A stretch of DNA of 55,394 nucleotides, from contig CANJQT010000010.1 in the NCBI GenBank assembly GCA_947476475.1, positions 1 to 55,394 on the forward strand. The letters run 5' to 3'. This DNA comes from Paracoccaceae bacterium (GTDB taxonomy: Bacteria > Pseudomonadota > Alphaproteobacteria > Rhodobacterales > Rhodobacteraceae). The notes under the pieces were generated by a model. That model was not told the DNA's origin, searched no databases, and saw nothing but the letters and a program-made list of their open reading frames with translations. Every line of letters begins with the position of its first letter. Position 1 is the first letter of the stretch. The position numbers and the translations under genes were made by a program. Below, piece after piece: positions 37,092-46,261 of the stretch.

Positions 37092-38015
37092 ATGAAGGTT
37101 GGTTTCATCGGTCTTGGGACCATGGGTGGAAATGCGGCAAAGAACCTGATCCGCGCGGGATTCGCGGTGGTGGTTCATGATTTGCGACCTGATGCCGCGA
37201 AAGAACACCTGACCATGGGCGCGACCTGGGCGGGATCTCCGCGTGAATTGATCGACCAGGTCGATTGCGTTGTCTCGATGGTCTTTGGTCCGGCGCAGTG
37301 CGAGGCCATTCTCAAGGCTGAAAACGGCCTGATCCACGGCAACTGCCAGGGTAAGATCTGGATCGACATGACGACATCCTCGCCGTTCCTTATGCGCCGC
37401 CTGGCTGCCGAGTTCGAGGCCGCCGGCGGGCATGCCGTTGATGCGCCGGTGACAGGTTCGGTCGACGCCGCGATCCGAGGCGACATGCCGATGTTCGTGG
37501 GTGGTGATGATGTCATTATCGAACGTATACGGCCGGTGATCGAGGCGATGGGGCAGTTGCGCAAGGTGGGGGCCTACGGCAACGGCTATGTCGCCAAACT
37601 CGTGAACAACCAATTGTGGAAGATCCATGCCGCCGCGATTGGCGAAGCAATGGTGACCGCAAAGCTGGCCGGTCTTGATCCCCTGACCTGGTGGGAAGTG
37701 ATGAAGGGCGGCGCTGCCGACAGCTTTGTGCTGTCTCACGACGTGCCATCGATTTTCGCCGGCCACTACGACCCATCCTTTCCGATTGCGCTGTGCCTCA
37801 AGGATCTGAGTCTGATCAAGGAATTGATGGACCACACGGGGACGACAAATACCCTGACCGAAGCTACACATGAACGTTTTCGCGAAGCAGGCCGTCGCTA
37901 TGGGAACCAGGCGGGCGAAATGACTGTCTGCAAAGTCATCGAGGACGATGCTGGTATCGATTTGCGGGTTGCGGGCGACTGGGTAAAGCCCTGGGAAGTC
38001 CAGCACGCCGGATAA
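37092..38015 (+). CDS. 3-hydroxyisobutyrate dehydrogenase-family NAD(P)-dependent oxidoreductase
   Basis: A 307-residue beta-hydroxyacid dehydrogenase. The N-terminal coenzyme motif GLGTMGGNAAKNLIRAG (7-23), the substrate loop DAPVTGSVDAAIRG (about 118-131) and the catalytic lysine in VAKLVNNQLW (about 172-181) are intact. Likely substrates are small 3-hydroxy acids (hydroxyisobutyrate, tartronate semialdehyde or similar). GGGGAGG precedes the ATG. It is probably controlled by the divergent LysR gene. Confidence 0.87.
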   Translation: MKVGFIGLGTMGGNAAKNLIRAGFAVVVHDLRPDAAKEHLTMGATWAGSPRELIDQVDCVVSMVFGPAQCEAILKAENGLIHGNCQGKIWIDMTTSSPFLMRRLAAEFEAAGGHAVDAPVTGSVDAAIRGDMPMFVGGDDVIIERIRPVIEAMGQLRKVGAYGNGYVAKLVNNQLWKIHAAAIGEAMVTAKLAGLDPLTWWEVMKGGAADSFVLSHDVPSIFAGHYDPSFPIALCLKDLSLIKELMDHTGTTNTLTEATHERFREAGRRYGNQAGEMTVCKVIEDDAGIDLRVAGDWVKPWEVQHAG

Positions 38016-38387
38016 GGTCGGGCCGAGGCGGCGGATTTGGGGATTTCGGACCTTCAAGCGTTCTGCCGGTTGTCCGAGTTGTTCTGCTGTCTGGCGACAA
38101 ACGGTGTCGCTGGTAGGGGCCACTTCTGACCTTGTGGCGGGTAAAATGCCGATGGAGGGGCCAAGGCCGTGGGTGTTGCGCGCCCGACTTTTCTTGCGGC
38201 GACGCCGATCCTTGAACCGCGCCAGCGAAACAGACACGCTTTGCGTTCAGGTGCGTTGGCTGCACCGCCAAAGCTAGGGCAGTTTGTCTTGAGGGGGCTG
38301 GCGGAAAGGGCTTTTGCAGGCACCACAGTCAACCGACCGGCAACCAACCGGATCCGCGATGTCTGTGGGCCGCTTTGAAGGTGTTCC
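38016..38387. other. Gene-free stretch of about 370 bases
   Basis: Both strands carry short open frames (for example 38054-38416 minus) but none has a good ribosome site or a recognisable family. An 11-base stretch near 38104 equals part of tRNA-Phe, probably by chance. No terminator-like hairpin with a T run was seen. Confidence 0.4.
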
Positions 38388-39524
38388 CTAACGCTTGGCT
38401 GCGGCCAAAACATCAAGCATCGCAGTGACCCCTTCGGTGGTGGTCAATACCCCGGGCGACAAGCGCAGGGTCTGGCTGCGGGCATCCGCAAATATGCTGT
38501 TGGCGCGGAAGGCCGCAAGAAGGCCGGTTGCCGGCATGTCCGCAGGCAAGGCCAACATGACGGATCCGCCGCGCTGGTTGGCATCGCGCGGCGAGGCGAG
38601 CGGCAGCCCAAGCGCATCGACGCCCTGCAAAATCTGTGCGGACAAAGCCCGGTTGTGCGCAAGTAGTGCGGCCTGATCCTGTCCCGCGTGCCAGTCCAAT
38701 GCCGCCAGCGAAGCGGCGCAGGCCATGACCCCCGGCGTGCCGTGATCAAAACGGCGGATGTCGGGGGCATAGGTGAAGCGATCGAAGTCCCAGTTGAACG
38801 GGTTGGGCTGGCTGAACCAACCGCGCAGGGTTGGCTGGCAGCGGGCGATCAATGGTGCGGCCACATGCAGCATGCCGGCCCCCGGCGATCCGCACATCCA
38901 TTTCAGGCTGGTCGATAAGGTGAAGTCGATTGCTGGCGCCATTACGTCGAACGGCAAAAGTCCGGCGCCTTGGGTAATATCCACCCCGATCACACTGCCC
39001 ATCCGCCGTCCGTGGGCGACCAGCGCCGGAATGTCACTGCGGTGGGATGAGGTGGACGAGATCCAGGTCAGAAGCGCCAGCCCCACATCCTCGCCCCAAC
39101 GCGCGATGATATCCTCGTCCTCTGCCCAGGTGGCGCCCTGGCGCAGCGGCACGGTGTCAAGCGTGAAGCCAAGCCGGTCTTGCAGCCCAGACAACAGGAA
39201 GTGAACTGAAGGAAAGCAATCACCCGCTACCAGAAGGCGGCGCCCCTGCAGCATCCCCTCTGGCAATGCGCCCATCAGCGATGACAAGGCTGACGTGACG
39301 CTTTCCGATGTGGTGACTGTGCCCTCTGGCGCGTTCAGGATCGCGCGCCAGCGGTCGATGAACCTTTGCCGCAGTCCCAGGGCATAAGGCCATTGGCCGT
39401 CATCGGCCCGCCCCCATACGGTCGCAAATTCCGCCATTGCGCGCGCCATGTCGGTGGACTTCTCCGCATATTGGCCAATCGAATGATAGAGGAAATAGCG
39501 GGAGCCGTCGAACAGTGCGGTCAT
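38388..39524 (-). CDS. Class V PLP aminotransferase (kynureninase-like)
   Basis: A 378-residue fold-type I enzyme. Seen are the PLP-binding aspartate in GVDITQGAGLLP (about 175-186) and the PLP lysine in STSLKWMCGSPGAGML (about 205-220), plus RFDHGTPGVMA near 260. It resembles kynureninase and cysteine-desulfurase-like proteins, but the activity cannot be told. GGAAAGG precedes the ATG. It is divergent from the crotonase gene. Confidence 0.75.
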   Translation of the reverse strand: MTALFDGSRYFLYHSIGQYAEKSTDMARAMAEFATVWGRADDGQWPYALGLRQRFIDRWRAILNAPEGTVTTSESVTSALSSLMGALPEGMLQGRRLLVAGDCFPSVHFLLSGLQDRLGFTLDTVPLRQGATWAEDEDIIARWGEDVGLALLTWISSTSSHRSDIPALVAHGRRMGSVIGVDITQGAGLLPFDVMAPAIDFTLSTSLKWMCGSPGAGMLHVAAPLIARCQPTLRGWFSQPNPFNWDFDRFTYAPDIRRFDHGTPGVMACAASLAALDWHAGQDQAALLAHNRALSAQILQGVDALGLPLASPRDANQRGGSVMLALPADMPATGLLAAFRANSIFADARSQTLRLSPGVLTTTEGVTAMLDVLAAAKR

Positions 39525-39714
39525 CTTGTACCTTTCCGGCGCGGTTCAGGGGTGCAGCGGTTTGCCGACAAAATGACGGGCAAAGGAGGACTCTTCAAGC
39601 TTAAAATATCTACCCAACCAGGATCGCCTCATTGGGCGCTAAAAAATTGCGGTTGGCGCGGTGGTCATCGTACGCGCCGTCTGACAGGATGTGGCACAAA
39701 AGAAAGGGTGTGCC

Positions 39715-40512
39715 ATGCGACGGATTGAAGATCTTGACCTGAAGAACCTGCGGCTTGATGTCGATGGCGATGGGATCGCCCGTGTTACGCTGGACAGGGC
39801 AGCCAAACGCAATGCGCTTGACGCTGCGACTGTCGAGGAACTGGTCGACCTGTTCAGCCTGCTTCCGCGATCAGGCGTTCGCGCCGTGGTCTTGCGCGCC
39901 GAGGGGCCGCATTTCTGCGCCGGTCTTGACCTGGTAGAACACTTCAAGGAAGACCGTGATCCCGCTGATTTCATGCATCTTTGCCTGCGTTGGCATGAAG
40001 CGTTCAACAAGATGGAGTATGGCGGCGTGCCGATCATTGCGGCGCTGAAGGGCGCTGTGGTGGGAGGCGGGCTGGAACTGGCTTCGGCGGCCCACATCCG
40101 GATCGCGGATGCGACGACCTATTTTGCCCTGCCCGAAGGCCAGCGCGGCCTGTTTACTGGCGGCGGTGCCACGATCCGGGTGGCCGATCTGGTCGGCAAG
40201 GCGCGAATGATCGACATGATGCTGACCGGCCGCATCTATCAGGGGCAGGAAGCCATCGATGTGGGGCTGGCGCAGTATCTGGTCGATGACAGCGAGGCCA
40301 AGGCGATGGAACTGGCCCGTGCCGCAGCACAGCATCCGCCATTGACGAATTTCGCGATCTGTTCGGCAATCAGCCACATGCAGAACATGTCGGCGCTGGA
40401 TGCGGCTTACGCCGAGGCGGTGGTTGCGGGTGTGGTCAATACCCAGAAGGACGCTCGTGGTCGGCTCGAGGCATTCGCCAACAAGACGGCGGCCCGTGTG
40501 AAGCCCAAATAG
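39715..40512 (+). CDS. Crotonase-family enoyl-CoA hydratase/isomerase
   Basis: A 265-residue crotonase. The oxyanion-hole strands [10 protein letters not shown] (about 63-72) and [20 protein letters not shown] (about 110-129) and the [14 protein letters not shown] loop are present. Substrate is unknown; a hydratase of a branched or aromatic CoA ester is possible. The ATG at 39715 is preceded by AAAGAAAGGG. It is followed at 3 bases by a DMT transporter, so the two are probably cotranscribed. Confidence 0.85.
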   Translation: MRRIEDLDLKNLRLDVDGDGIARVTLDRAAKRNALDAATVEELVDLFSLLPRSGVRAVVLRAEGPHFCAGLDLVEHFKEDRDPADFMHLCLRWHEAFNKMEYGGVPIIAALKGAVVGGGLELASAAHIRIADATTYFALPEGQRGLFTGGGATIRVADLVGKARMIDMMLTGRIYQGQEAIDVGLAQYLVDDSEAKAMELARAAAQHPPLTNFAICSAISHMQNMSALDAAYAEAVVAGVVNTQKDARGRLEAFANKTAARVKPK

Positions 40513-40515
40513 CCG

Positions 40516-41442
40516 ATGGACGGGGCCAACCCGCTTCGGGGGATCCTGTTGAAGCTGGCCTCGGTTCTGGTCTTCGTGGCCATGGCGACGCTGATCAAGA
40601 TGCTGGCCGGGCGGGTGCCACCCGGCGAGGTTGTCTTTTTCCGTTCCGCCTTTGCCGCGCCGGTGATCGTGGTCTGGCTGGCCGCCACTCATAGTTTCGC
40701 CTCTGGCCTTAAAACGGTTGATTTCACCGGGCATTTGTGGCGCGGGCTGGCCGGTACCACGGCCATGGGCTTCGGCTTTGCCGGGCTTGCATTGTTGCCG
40801 CTGCCCGAGGTTACAGCGATCGGTTATGCGGCGCCGCTGTTGACAGTCGTCTTCGCTGCCATGTTCCTTAACGAGCAGGTGCGCGCCTTTCGCATTTTTG
40901 CCGTCGGCCTTGGGATGGTGGGGGTGCTGATCGTCCTTTCCCCGCGCCTGACGGCACTGTCGGAAGGGCAGGCGGGTGCGACCGAGGCGCTGGGCGCAAT
41001 TGTGGTGCTGACCGGCGCGGTTTTTGCCGCCCTTGCGCAGGTTTTTGTGCGCAAACTGGTGGCGCAGGAAACGACCACGGCAATCGTATTCTACTTTTCC
41101 GTCAATTCGGCCGTCCTGTCGCTGATCACCTTACCCTTCGGCTGGGTCTGGCCCGATCCGGCCACGGCACTCATCCTGATCGCCTGTGGGCTGCTTGGCG
41201 GGATCGGTCAAGTGTTCCTCACGTCGGCCTACCGCTTTGCGGATGCATCAGTGGTGGCGCCGTTCGACTATGCGTCGATGTTGCTGGCGCTCATCATCGG
41301 CTATGTCGGCTTTGCCGAGGTGCCAACGCCGATGGTGCTGTTGGGGGCGGGGCTGGTCATTCTGGCTGGTATCCTGATCATCTGGCGCGAGCGGCGGCTT
41401 GGCCTTGAACGCGCACGTCAGCGCCAGTCGATGACGCCCTGA
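40516..41442 (+). CDS. DMT-superfamily (EamA) transporter
   Basis: A 308-residue membrane protein with two EamA repeats and about ten helices, ending in a basic tail (RERRLGLERARQRQ). It differs clearly from the EamA protein at 28.0 kb. Placed 3 bases after the crotonase gene, it may move a metabolite of that enzyme or of the neighbouring aminotransferase; this is inference. Confidence 0.83.
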   Translation: MDGANPLRGILLKLASVLVFVAMATLIKMLAGRVPPGEVVFFRSAFAAPVIVVWLAATHSFASGLKTVDFTGHLWRGLAGTTAMGFGFAGLALLPLPEVTAIGYAAPLLTVVFAAMFLNEQVRAFRIFAVGLGMVGVLIVLSPRLTALSEGQAGATEALGAIVVLTGAVFAALAQVFVRKLVAQETTTAIVFYFSVNSAVLSLITLPFGWVWPDPATALILIACGLLGGIGQVFLTSAYRFADASVVAPFDYASMLLALIIGYVGFAEVPTPMVLLGAGLVILAGILIIWRERRLGLERARQRQSMTP

Positions 41443-41462
41443 CCAGCGGCTGGAAACGGGGT

Positions 41463-41900
41463 TCAGACATCAAGCCAGATGGTCACCGGCCCTTGATTGG
41501 TCAGGCTTACATCCATGTCGGCGCCGAATTCGCCATTGGCGACGGTAACGCCCAGACCGCGCAGGGCGGCCGAGAAATGCAGATAAAGCCGCTCGCCGTC
41601 TTCGGGGCGGGCAGCGGCGGAAAATCCGGGACGGTTGCCGCGCGATGTGTCGGCCGCAAGGGTGAACTGGCTGACCACCAAGGCTTCGCCGCCAACATCG
41701 AGTAGCGAGCGGTTCATCTTGCCGTCCTCATCCTTGAAGATCCGCAGTTTGCTGATCTTCGCCGCCAGCTGGTCGGCCCGGACGCTGTCATCGCCTTCCA
41801 TTGCGCAGACCAGGATCAGCAGACCCGCGCCGATCTTGCCGGTTTCCCGACCGGCGACAGAGACGCGGGCCTGGGACACGCGTTGGATCAGGGCTCTCAT
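41463..41900 (-). CDS. dtd: D-aminoacyl-tRNA deacylase
   Basis: A 145-residue DTD1-type editing enzyme that frees tRNAs from D-amino acids. Both signature motifs are present: [17 protein letters not shown] (about 77-93) and [11 protein letters not shown] at the C-terminus. It overlaps the PfkB kinase gene by 4 bases (ATGA) and is translated after it. Confidence 0.95.
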   Translation of the reverse strand: MRALIQRVSQARVSVAGRETGKIGAGLLILVCAMEGDDSVRADQLAAKISKLRIFKDEDGKMNRSLLDVGGEALVVSQFTLAADTSRGNRPGFSAAARPEDGERLYLHFSAALRGLGVTVANGEFGADMDVSLTNQGPVTIWLDV

Positions 41901-42823
41901 CGGGGTAACTCCTTTGCCCAGGGCGGGTTGGCACCTGGGCGTGACACAGTGATCGCCGCTGCGGCATTCCCCAGCGCAAGGGCGGCCTGCAGGGTGGCCG
42001 GATCAGGTGCGGCAAGGGCGGTTTTTGTCAGGCACCCGTCCCGGTGAAGGGCGGTCAGGACACCGGCGTTGAACGTGTCGCCGGCGCCCACGGTGTCGGC
42101 AACCACCACCTTTTGTGCGGGGCTGAAAACATGGTGCGCGTGGGTCAGGGCATGGGCACCGCAGGCCCCTTCCGTGACCAGAACCAGCTTCGGCCCGCGG
42201 GCCAGCAGCGCTTGCGCCGCGCTGATCAGCTCGCCGGGGCCTTCGAGCCAGTTCAGATCCTCGTCGGAAAGTTTCACGATGTCCGCCGCAGCGATCATCC
42301 GGTCCAGCCGCGCCCGGTAGGCCGGCAGGTCGGTGATGAAACCGGGGCGAATGTTCGGGTCGATCATCGTGACGCAATGCGGCGCGGCACCCAGAATCAA
42401 CGCCTCGTACGCGCTGCCACACGGTTCGGCCACAAGGCTGATGCCGCCGAAAAACAGCGCCCGGATTTCGGCGGGCAGGGTGGGCAGATCGGCGGTACTC
42501 AGCATGCGCCCGGCGGTGCCTTCGTCGTAGAAATCATAGCGGGCCTGTTCCGCCACCAGACGCACAAAGGCCAGCGTGGTGGGGCGGGGGCTGCGAACCG
42601 CCAAAGCCGTGTCAACCCCCGAGGCCGCGAGTTGGTGGTCAAGCATCTGCCCGAGAAAGTCGGTCGAGATCCCCGAAAAGAACCCGGCCGGGGTGCCAAG
42701 CCGCCCCAAGGCCACGGCGGTGTTGAAGACCGCCCCGCCCGGATGTGGCGCAAAAGCCGACTCGCCACTGATGGCAGTGCGCGGCAGCATGTCTATCAAC
42801 GCCTCGCCACAGCACAGGATCAT
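41897..42823 (-). CDS. PfkB-family carbohydrate kinase (fructokinase-like)
   Basis: A 308-residue ribokinase-type sugar kinase. The N-terminal [15 protein letters not shown] substrate motif (about 29-43) and the C-terminal [17 protein letters not shown] motif with the catalytic aspartate are intact. Fructose is the best guess because the sequence starts like bacterial fructokinases ([13 protein letters not shown]). Bases 42824-42958 after it show no gene. Confidence 0.87.
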   Translation of the reverse strand: MILCCGEALIDMLPRTAISGESAFAPHPGGAVFNTAVALGRLGTPAGFFSGISTDFLGQMLDHQLAASGVDTALAVRSPRPTTLAFVRLVAEQARYDFYDEGTAGRMLSTADLPTLPAEIRALFFGGISLVAEPCGSAYEALILGAAPHCVTMIDPNIRPGFITDLPAYRARLDRMIAAADIVKLSDEDLNWLEGPGELISAAQALLARGPKLVLVTEGACGAHALTHAHHVFSPAQKVVVADTVGAGDTFNAGVLTALHRDGCLTKTALAAPDPATLQAALALGNAAAAITVSRPGANPPWAKELPR

Positions 42824-42958
42824 AGGGTGCGCCTTTCAGGGTCATTGACGACGCCATAGCGCCCCACCGGCTTTTCCGCAACGGCGGGAACGGGTGCCGA
42901 CCGGGAAATGGTTTTGGCCGGCCGCCCCCTGATTGCGCAGAATACCCGCCGATCCGGT

Positions 42959-45900
42959 TCAGTGGAAATCCCGTGATTTGGGGATGACGCGGACATCGCG
43001 GGGGTGGCGGTGGGTTCCGTCCCCCACGGATTTGCGCACCTCGTCAGCACGAGAGAGCGGCGGGTCCATCGGGCTGTTCGACAGCCGGTCCAGTGCATCG
43101 CTGCGGTCGGTCAGGTGGGTTGCGACAACATGGATGACATCGCCGTCGCGCTGCAGCGTGCCGCGAATGTCGATAAGGCGGGACCGCATGATGACCTTGC
43201 GGAACGCCTCCATCACCTTGGGCCACACCACCAGATTGGCGATGCCGGTTTCATCTTCCAGTGTGATGAAGCAAACCCCCTTGGCGCTGCCGGGGCGCTG
43301 GCGGATCAGGACGATGCCGGCAAGAGCAATTCGTTGGAGGTTGCGCATGCGCGGCAGATCGGCGGCGGCCGCGTAGCCTTGCCGTGCCATGCTCTTGCGC
43401 AGGAAGGCCACTGGGTGCGCCTTCAACGACAGGCGCAGGGTCTGGTAGTCGGCAACCACATGTTCGCAGGCGGGCATCTGTGGCAAGGTGAACCGCATCT
43501 CCTCTCCTTCGTCGCGGGGTGCGGAAAAGAGCGGCAGGTCCGGGGCATCCCGCAGCGCGCGCGAATCCCACAGCGCCTGTCTGCGATCAAGCCCGATGGA
43601 GCGGAACCCATCGGCCGCAGCCAGACGGCGCATGGTGCCCGCGTCCAGTTTTGCTCGGAACTTAAGATCCTGCAGATCGGCGTAGGGGGCCTCTCGGGCG
43701 GCGATCAGTCGCAGCGCCATGGTCTGCGCCATCCCGCCAACCTGCCGCAGGCCAAGGCGCACCGCGAAGACCCCCGGCCCAAGCGGCTCCAGCGTATTGT
43801 CCCAGTCGCTGAAGTTCACATCCGGCGCCTGCACCACCACCCCGTGTTCACGGGCATCGCGCACGATCTGGGCGGGCGCATAGAACCCCATCGGTTGCGA
43901 ATTCAGCAGGGCCGCGCAGAACACATCCGGGTAATGCAACTTGATCCACGAGGAGATGTAGACCAGCAGGGCAAAGCTGGCGGCGTGGCTTTCTGGAAAG
44001 CCGTATTCGCCAAAGCCCTTGATCTGGTCAAAGCAGCGCTGCGCGAATTCGGGATCATAGCCGCGCGCGATCATGCGGCCGACCATCTTCTGCTGCAGTG
44101 TTTCGATGGTGCCGCGGGACCGGAAGGTGGCCATCGCCTTGCGCAGCTCGTTCGCTTCGGCGGGGCTGAACTTTGCTGCGTCTATGGCGATCTTCATCGC
44201 CTGTTCCTGAAAGATCGGCACCCCCATGGTTCGGCCCAGAATCTTGCGCAGCTCATCGGGGTCGTGTTCGGGGACGGGGGACGGGAATTCGACCTTTTCC
44301 TTGCCGCTGCGGCGGCGCAGGAAGGGATGCACCATGTCGCCCTGAATGGGCCCCGGGCGGACGATGGCCACCTGAATGACCAGATCGTAGAACGCGCGCG
44401 GTTTCAGGCGCGGCAGCATGTTCATCTGCGCGCGGCTTTCCACCTGGAAGGTGCCCAGACTGTCGCCCTTGCAAAGCATGTCATAGACGGCGGGGTCTTC
44501 CTTGGGCACACTCGCAAGATCGAACCGCTTGCCGTAATGCGCGTCGATCAGGTCGAACGCCTTGCGGATGCAGGTCAGCATGCCAAGCGCCAGCACATCG
44601 ACCTTGAGGATGCGCAATTCGTCAATATCGTCCTTGTCCCATTCGATGAAGCTGCGGTCGGGCATGGCACCATTGCCGATGGGAACGATCTGGGTCAGCG
44701 GCGTCTCGGTCAGGATGAAACCGCCGACATGCTGCGACAGATGCCGCGGCATGCCGATCATCTGATCGGCAAGCTTGATGGTCCGCGCCATCAGGGGATC
44801 GTTCAGATCAAGCCCCGCCTCGGCCGCTTCTTTCGCCCCGACCTCGCGGCCCCAACTGCCCCAGATGGTCTTGGCCAGCGCCGAGGTCACGTCTTCGGAC
44901 AGACCCATGACCTTGCCGACCTCGCGGATCGCCATGCGGGGGCGAAAGTGGATGACGGTGGCGCAAAGGCCCGCACGGTGGCGGCCATATTTCTGGTAGA
45001 TGTGCTGGATCACCTCTTCGCGCCGCTCATGTTCGAAATCGACGTCGATATCGGGGGGCTCGCGGCGTTCCTCGCTGATGAACCGCTCGAACAGCAGATC
45101 GTGTTTCGACGGATCGACCGCAGTGATCCCCAGCACATAGCAGACCGCCGAATTGGCCGCCGAACCGCGCCCCTGGCACAGGATCGGCGGGGTCACGCTG
45201 GTGCGGGCGAACTGGATGATGTCATGCACGGTCAAAAAATATTGGGCGATGTCCAGCTTTGCGATCATTGCAAGTTCTTTAAGCAGCACCGCGCGGATCT
45301 TGTCCGGCAGGCCGTCCGGATAGCGCTCTGCCGCGCCCTGCCATGTCAGTTCTTCAAGATGGCCCTGGGGGGTGCGACCTGTGGGTATGCTTTCCTGCGG
45401 GTAGTCATAGGACAGCTCGCGCAGATCGAAGGTGCAGGCATCGGCCACCTCGCGCGTGGCAGTGATCGCATGCGGCCAATGGGCGAAAAGCCGGATCATC
45501 TGGGCGGGCGATTTCAAGTGCCGTTCGGCGTTGGCATCCAGCAGAAAGCCCGCCCTGGTGATGGTGGTCTTGTGCAGGATGCAGGTCATCACGTCGTGCA
45601 GGGGGCGACGGTCTGGCGCATGGTAGCAGACGTCATTGGTGGCAAGGATCGACAGGCCGTGCGCGCGCGCCAGTCCGTCCAGCCGGTTGATCCGCGCCCG
45701 GTCATCGCCCCGGTAAAGGTGGCTTGCCGCGACATGGCGCAGCGTTGGCAGGCGGCGGGCAAGACGGCCAAGGTTGGCGGCGAAAGGGTCGAGGTTCGCT
45801 GGTGGCAGGGCGATCAGTTGCACGCCTTCGGCACGGGCCGCAAGATCGTCAAGCGTGATGTCACACAGGCCCTTGGCCTGCCAGTCGCCGTTCACATCAT

Positions 45901-46261
45901 GCATCTTGCCCTTTGACAGCAGCATGCAGAGGCGGCCATAGGCGGCGCGGTCGCGCGGATAGGCCAGAAACGCCTCGCCTGTCACCAGTTGCAACCGGCA
46001 GCCGATCACCGGGCGCAGGGCGGCCTTCAGCGCCGCGGAATGCAGGCGCACCACCCCGGCCATGGTGTTCAGATCGGCGATGCCAAGGGCGTCATAGCCC
46101 AGCGACGCGGCCGTCGCGGCCAGATCGACGGCATCAGAGGCCCCGCGCAGAAACGAAAAGCAACTGGTCACCCCCAGTTCCACGAAGCGCGCGCGCGGGT
46201 TCAGGCTGAACCCCTCATCGGTCAGGGTGCGCCGTGGGTGTCGGTTGTCCAGCTCAGGCAT
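42959..46261 (-). CDS. dnaE2: Error-prone DNA polymerase III alpha subunit DnaE2 (ImuC)
   Basis: A 1100-residue C-family polymerase of the SOS mutasome, acting with ImuA and ImuB in damage-induced mutagenesis. It has an N-terminal PHP domain (VELGVTSCFSFLRGAS), the catalytic aspartates in PDIDVDFEHERREEV, an HhH region (FGEYGFPESHAASFALLVY) and an OB domain. The family usually lacks the beta-clamp-binding end of DnaE1, as seems the case here. The start at 46261 overlaps the imuB stop by one base (TGATG). It is the last gene of the operon, and its expression follows the LexA box. Confidence 0.95.
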   Translation of the reverse strand: MPELDNRHPRRTLTDEGFSLNPRARFVELGVTSCFSFLRGASDAVDLAATAASLGYDALGIADLNTMAGVVRLHSAALKAALRPVIGCRLQLVTGEAFLAYPRDRAAYGRLCMLLSKGKMHDVNGDWQAKGLCDITLDDLAARAEGVQLIALPPANLDPFAANLGRLARRLPTLRHVAASHLYRGDDRARINRLDGLARAHGLSILATNDVCYHAPDRRPLHDVMTCILHKTTITRAGFLLDANAERHLKSPAQMIRLFAHWPHAITATREVADACTFDLRELSYDYPQESIPTGRTPQGHLEELTWQGAAERYPDGLPDKIRAVLLKELAMIAKLDIAQYFLTVHDIIQFARTSVTPPILCQGRGSAANSAVCYVLGITAVDPSKHDLLFERFISEERREPPDIDVDFEHERREEVIQHIYQKYGRHRAGLCATVIHFRPRMAIREVGKVMGLSEDVTSALAKTIWGSWGREVGAKEAAEAGLDLNDPLMARTIKLADQMIGMPRHLSQHVGGFILTETPLTQIVPIGNGAMPDRSFIEWDKDDIDELRILKVDVLALGMLTCIRKAFDLIDAHYGKRFDLASVPKEDPAVYDMLCKGDSLGTFQVESRAQMNMLPRLKPRAFYDLVIQVAIVRPGPIQGDMVHPFLRRRSGKEKVEFPSPVPEHDPDELRKILGRTMGVPIFQEQAMKIAIDAAKFSPAEANELRKAMATFRSRGTIETLQQKMVGRMIARGYDPEFAQRCFDQIKGFGEYGFPESHAASFALLVYISSWIKLHYPDVFCAALLNSQPMGFYAPAQIVRDAREHGVVVQAPDVNFSDWDNTLEPLGPGVFAVRLGLRQVGGMAQTMALRLIAAREAPYADLQDLKFRAKLDAGTMRRLAAADGFRSIGLDRRQALWDSRALRDAPDLPLFSAPRDEGEEMRFTLPQMPACEHVVADYQTLRLSLKAHPVAFLRKSMARQGYAAAADLPRMRNLQRIALAGIVLIRQRPGSAKGVCFITLEDETGIANLVVWPKVMEAFRKVIMRSRLIDIRGTLQRDGDVIHVVATHLTDRSDALDRLSNSPMDPPLSRADEVRKSVGDGTHRHPRDVRVIPKSRDFH

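Noticed and set aside
38100-38115. 11-base match between tRNA-Phe and the gene-free stretch near 38.1 kb, as a possible attachment site
   Set aside because: It covers the anticodon-to-T-arm region rather than the tRNA 3' end, and no integrase is present. Chance is a fair explanation.
38054-38416. 120-codon minus-strand frame
   Set aside because: It has no ribosome site and no known family, and it runs into the aminotransferase end. Treated as non-coding.
43004-45916. 970-codon plus-strand frame opposite dnaE2
   Set aside because: It is the antisense shadow of dnaE2 in GC-rich DNA, with no domains of its own.
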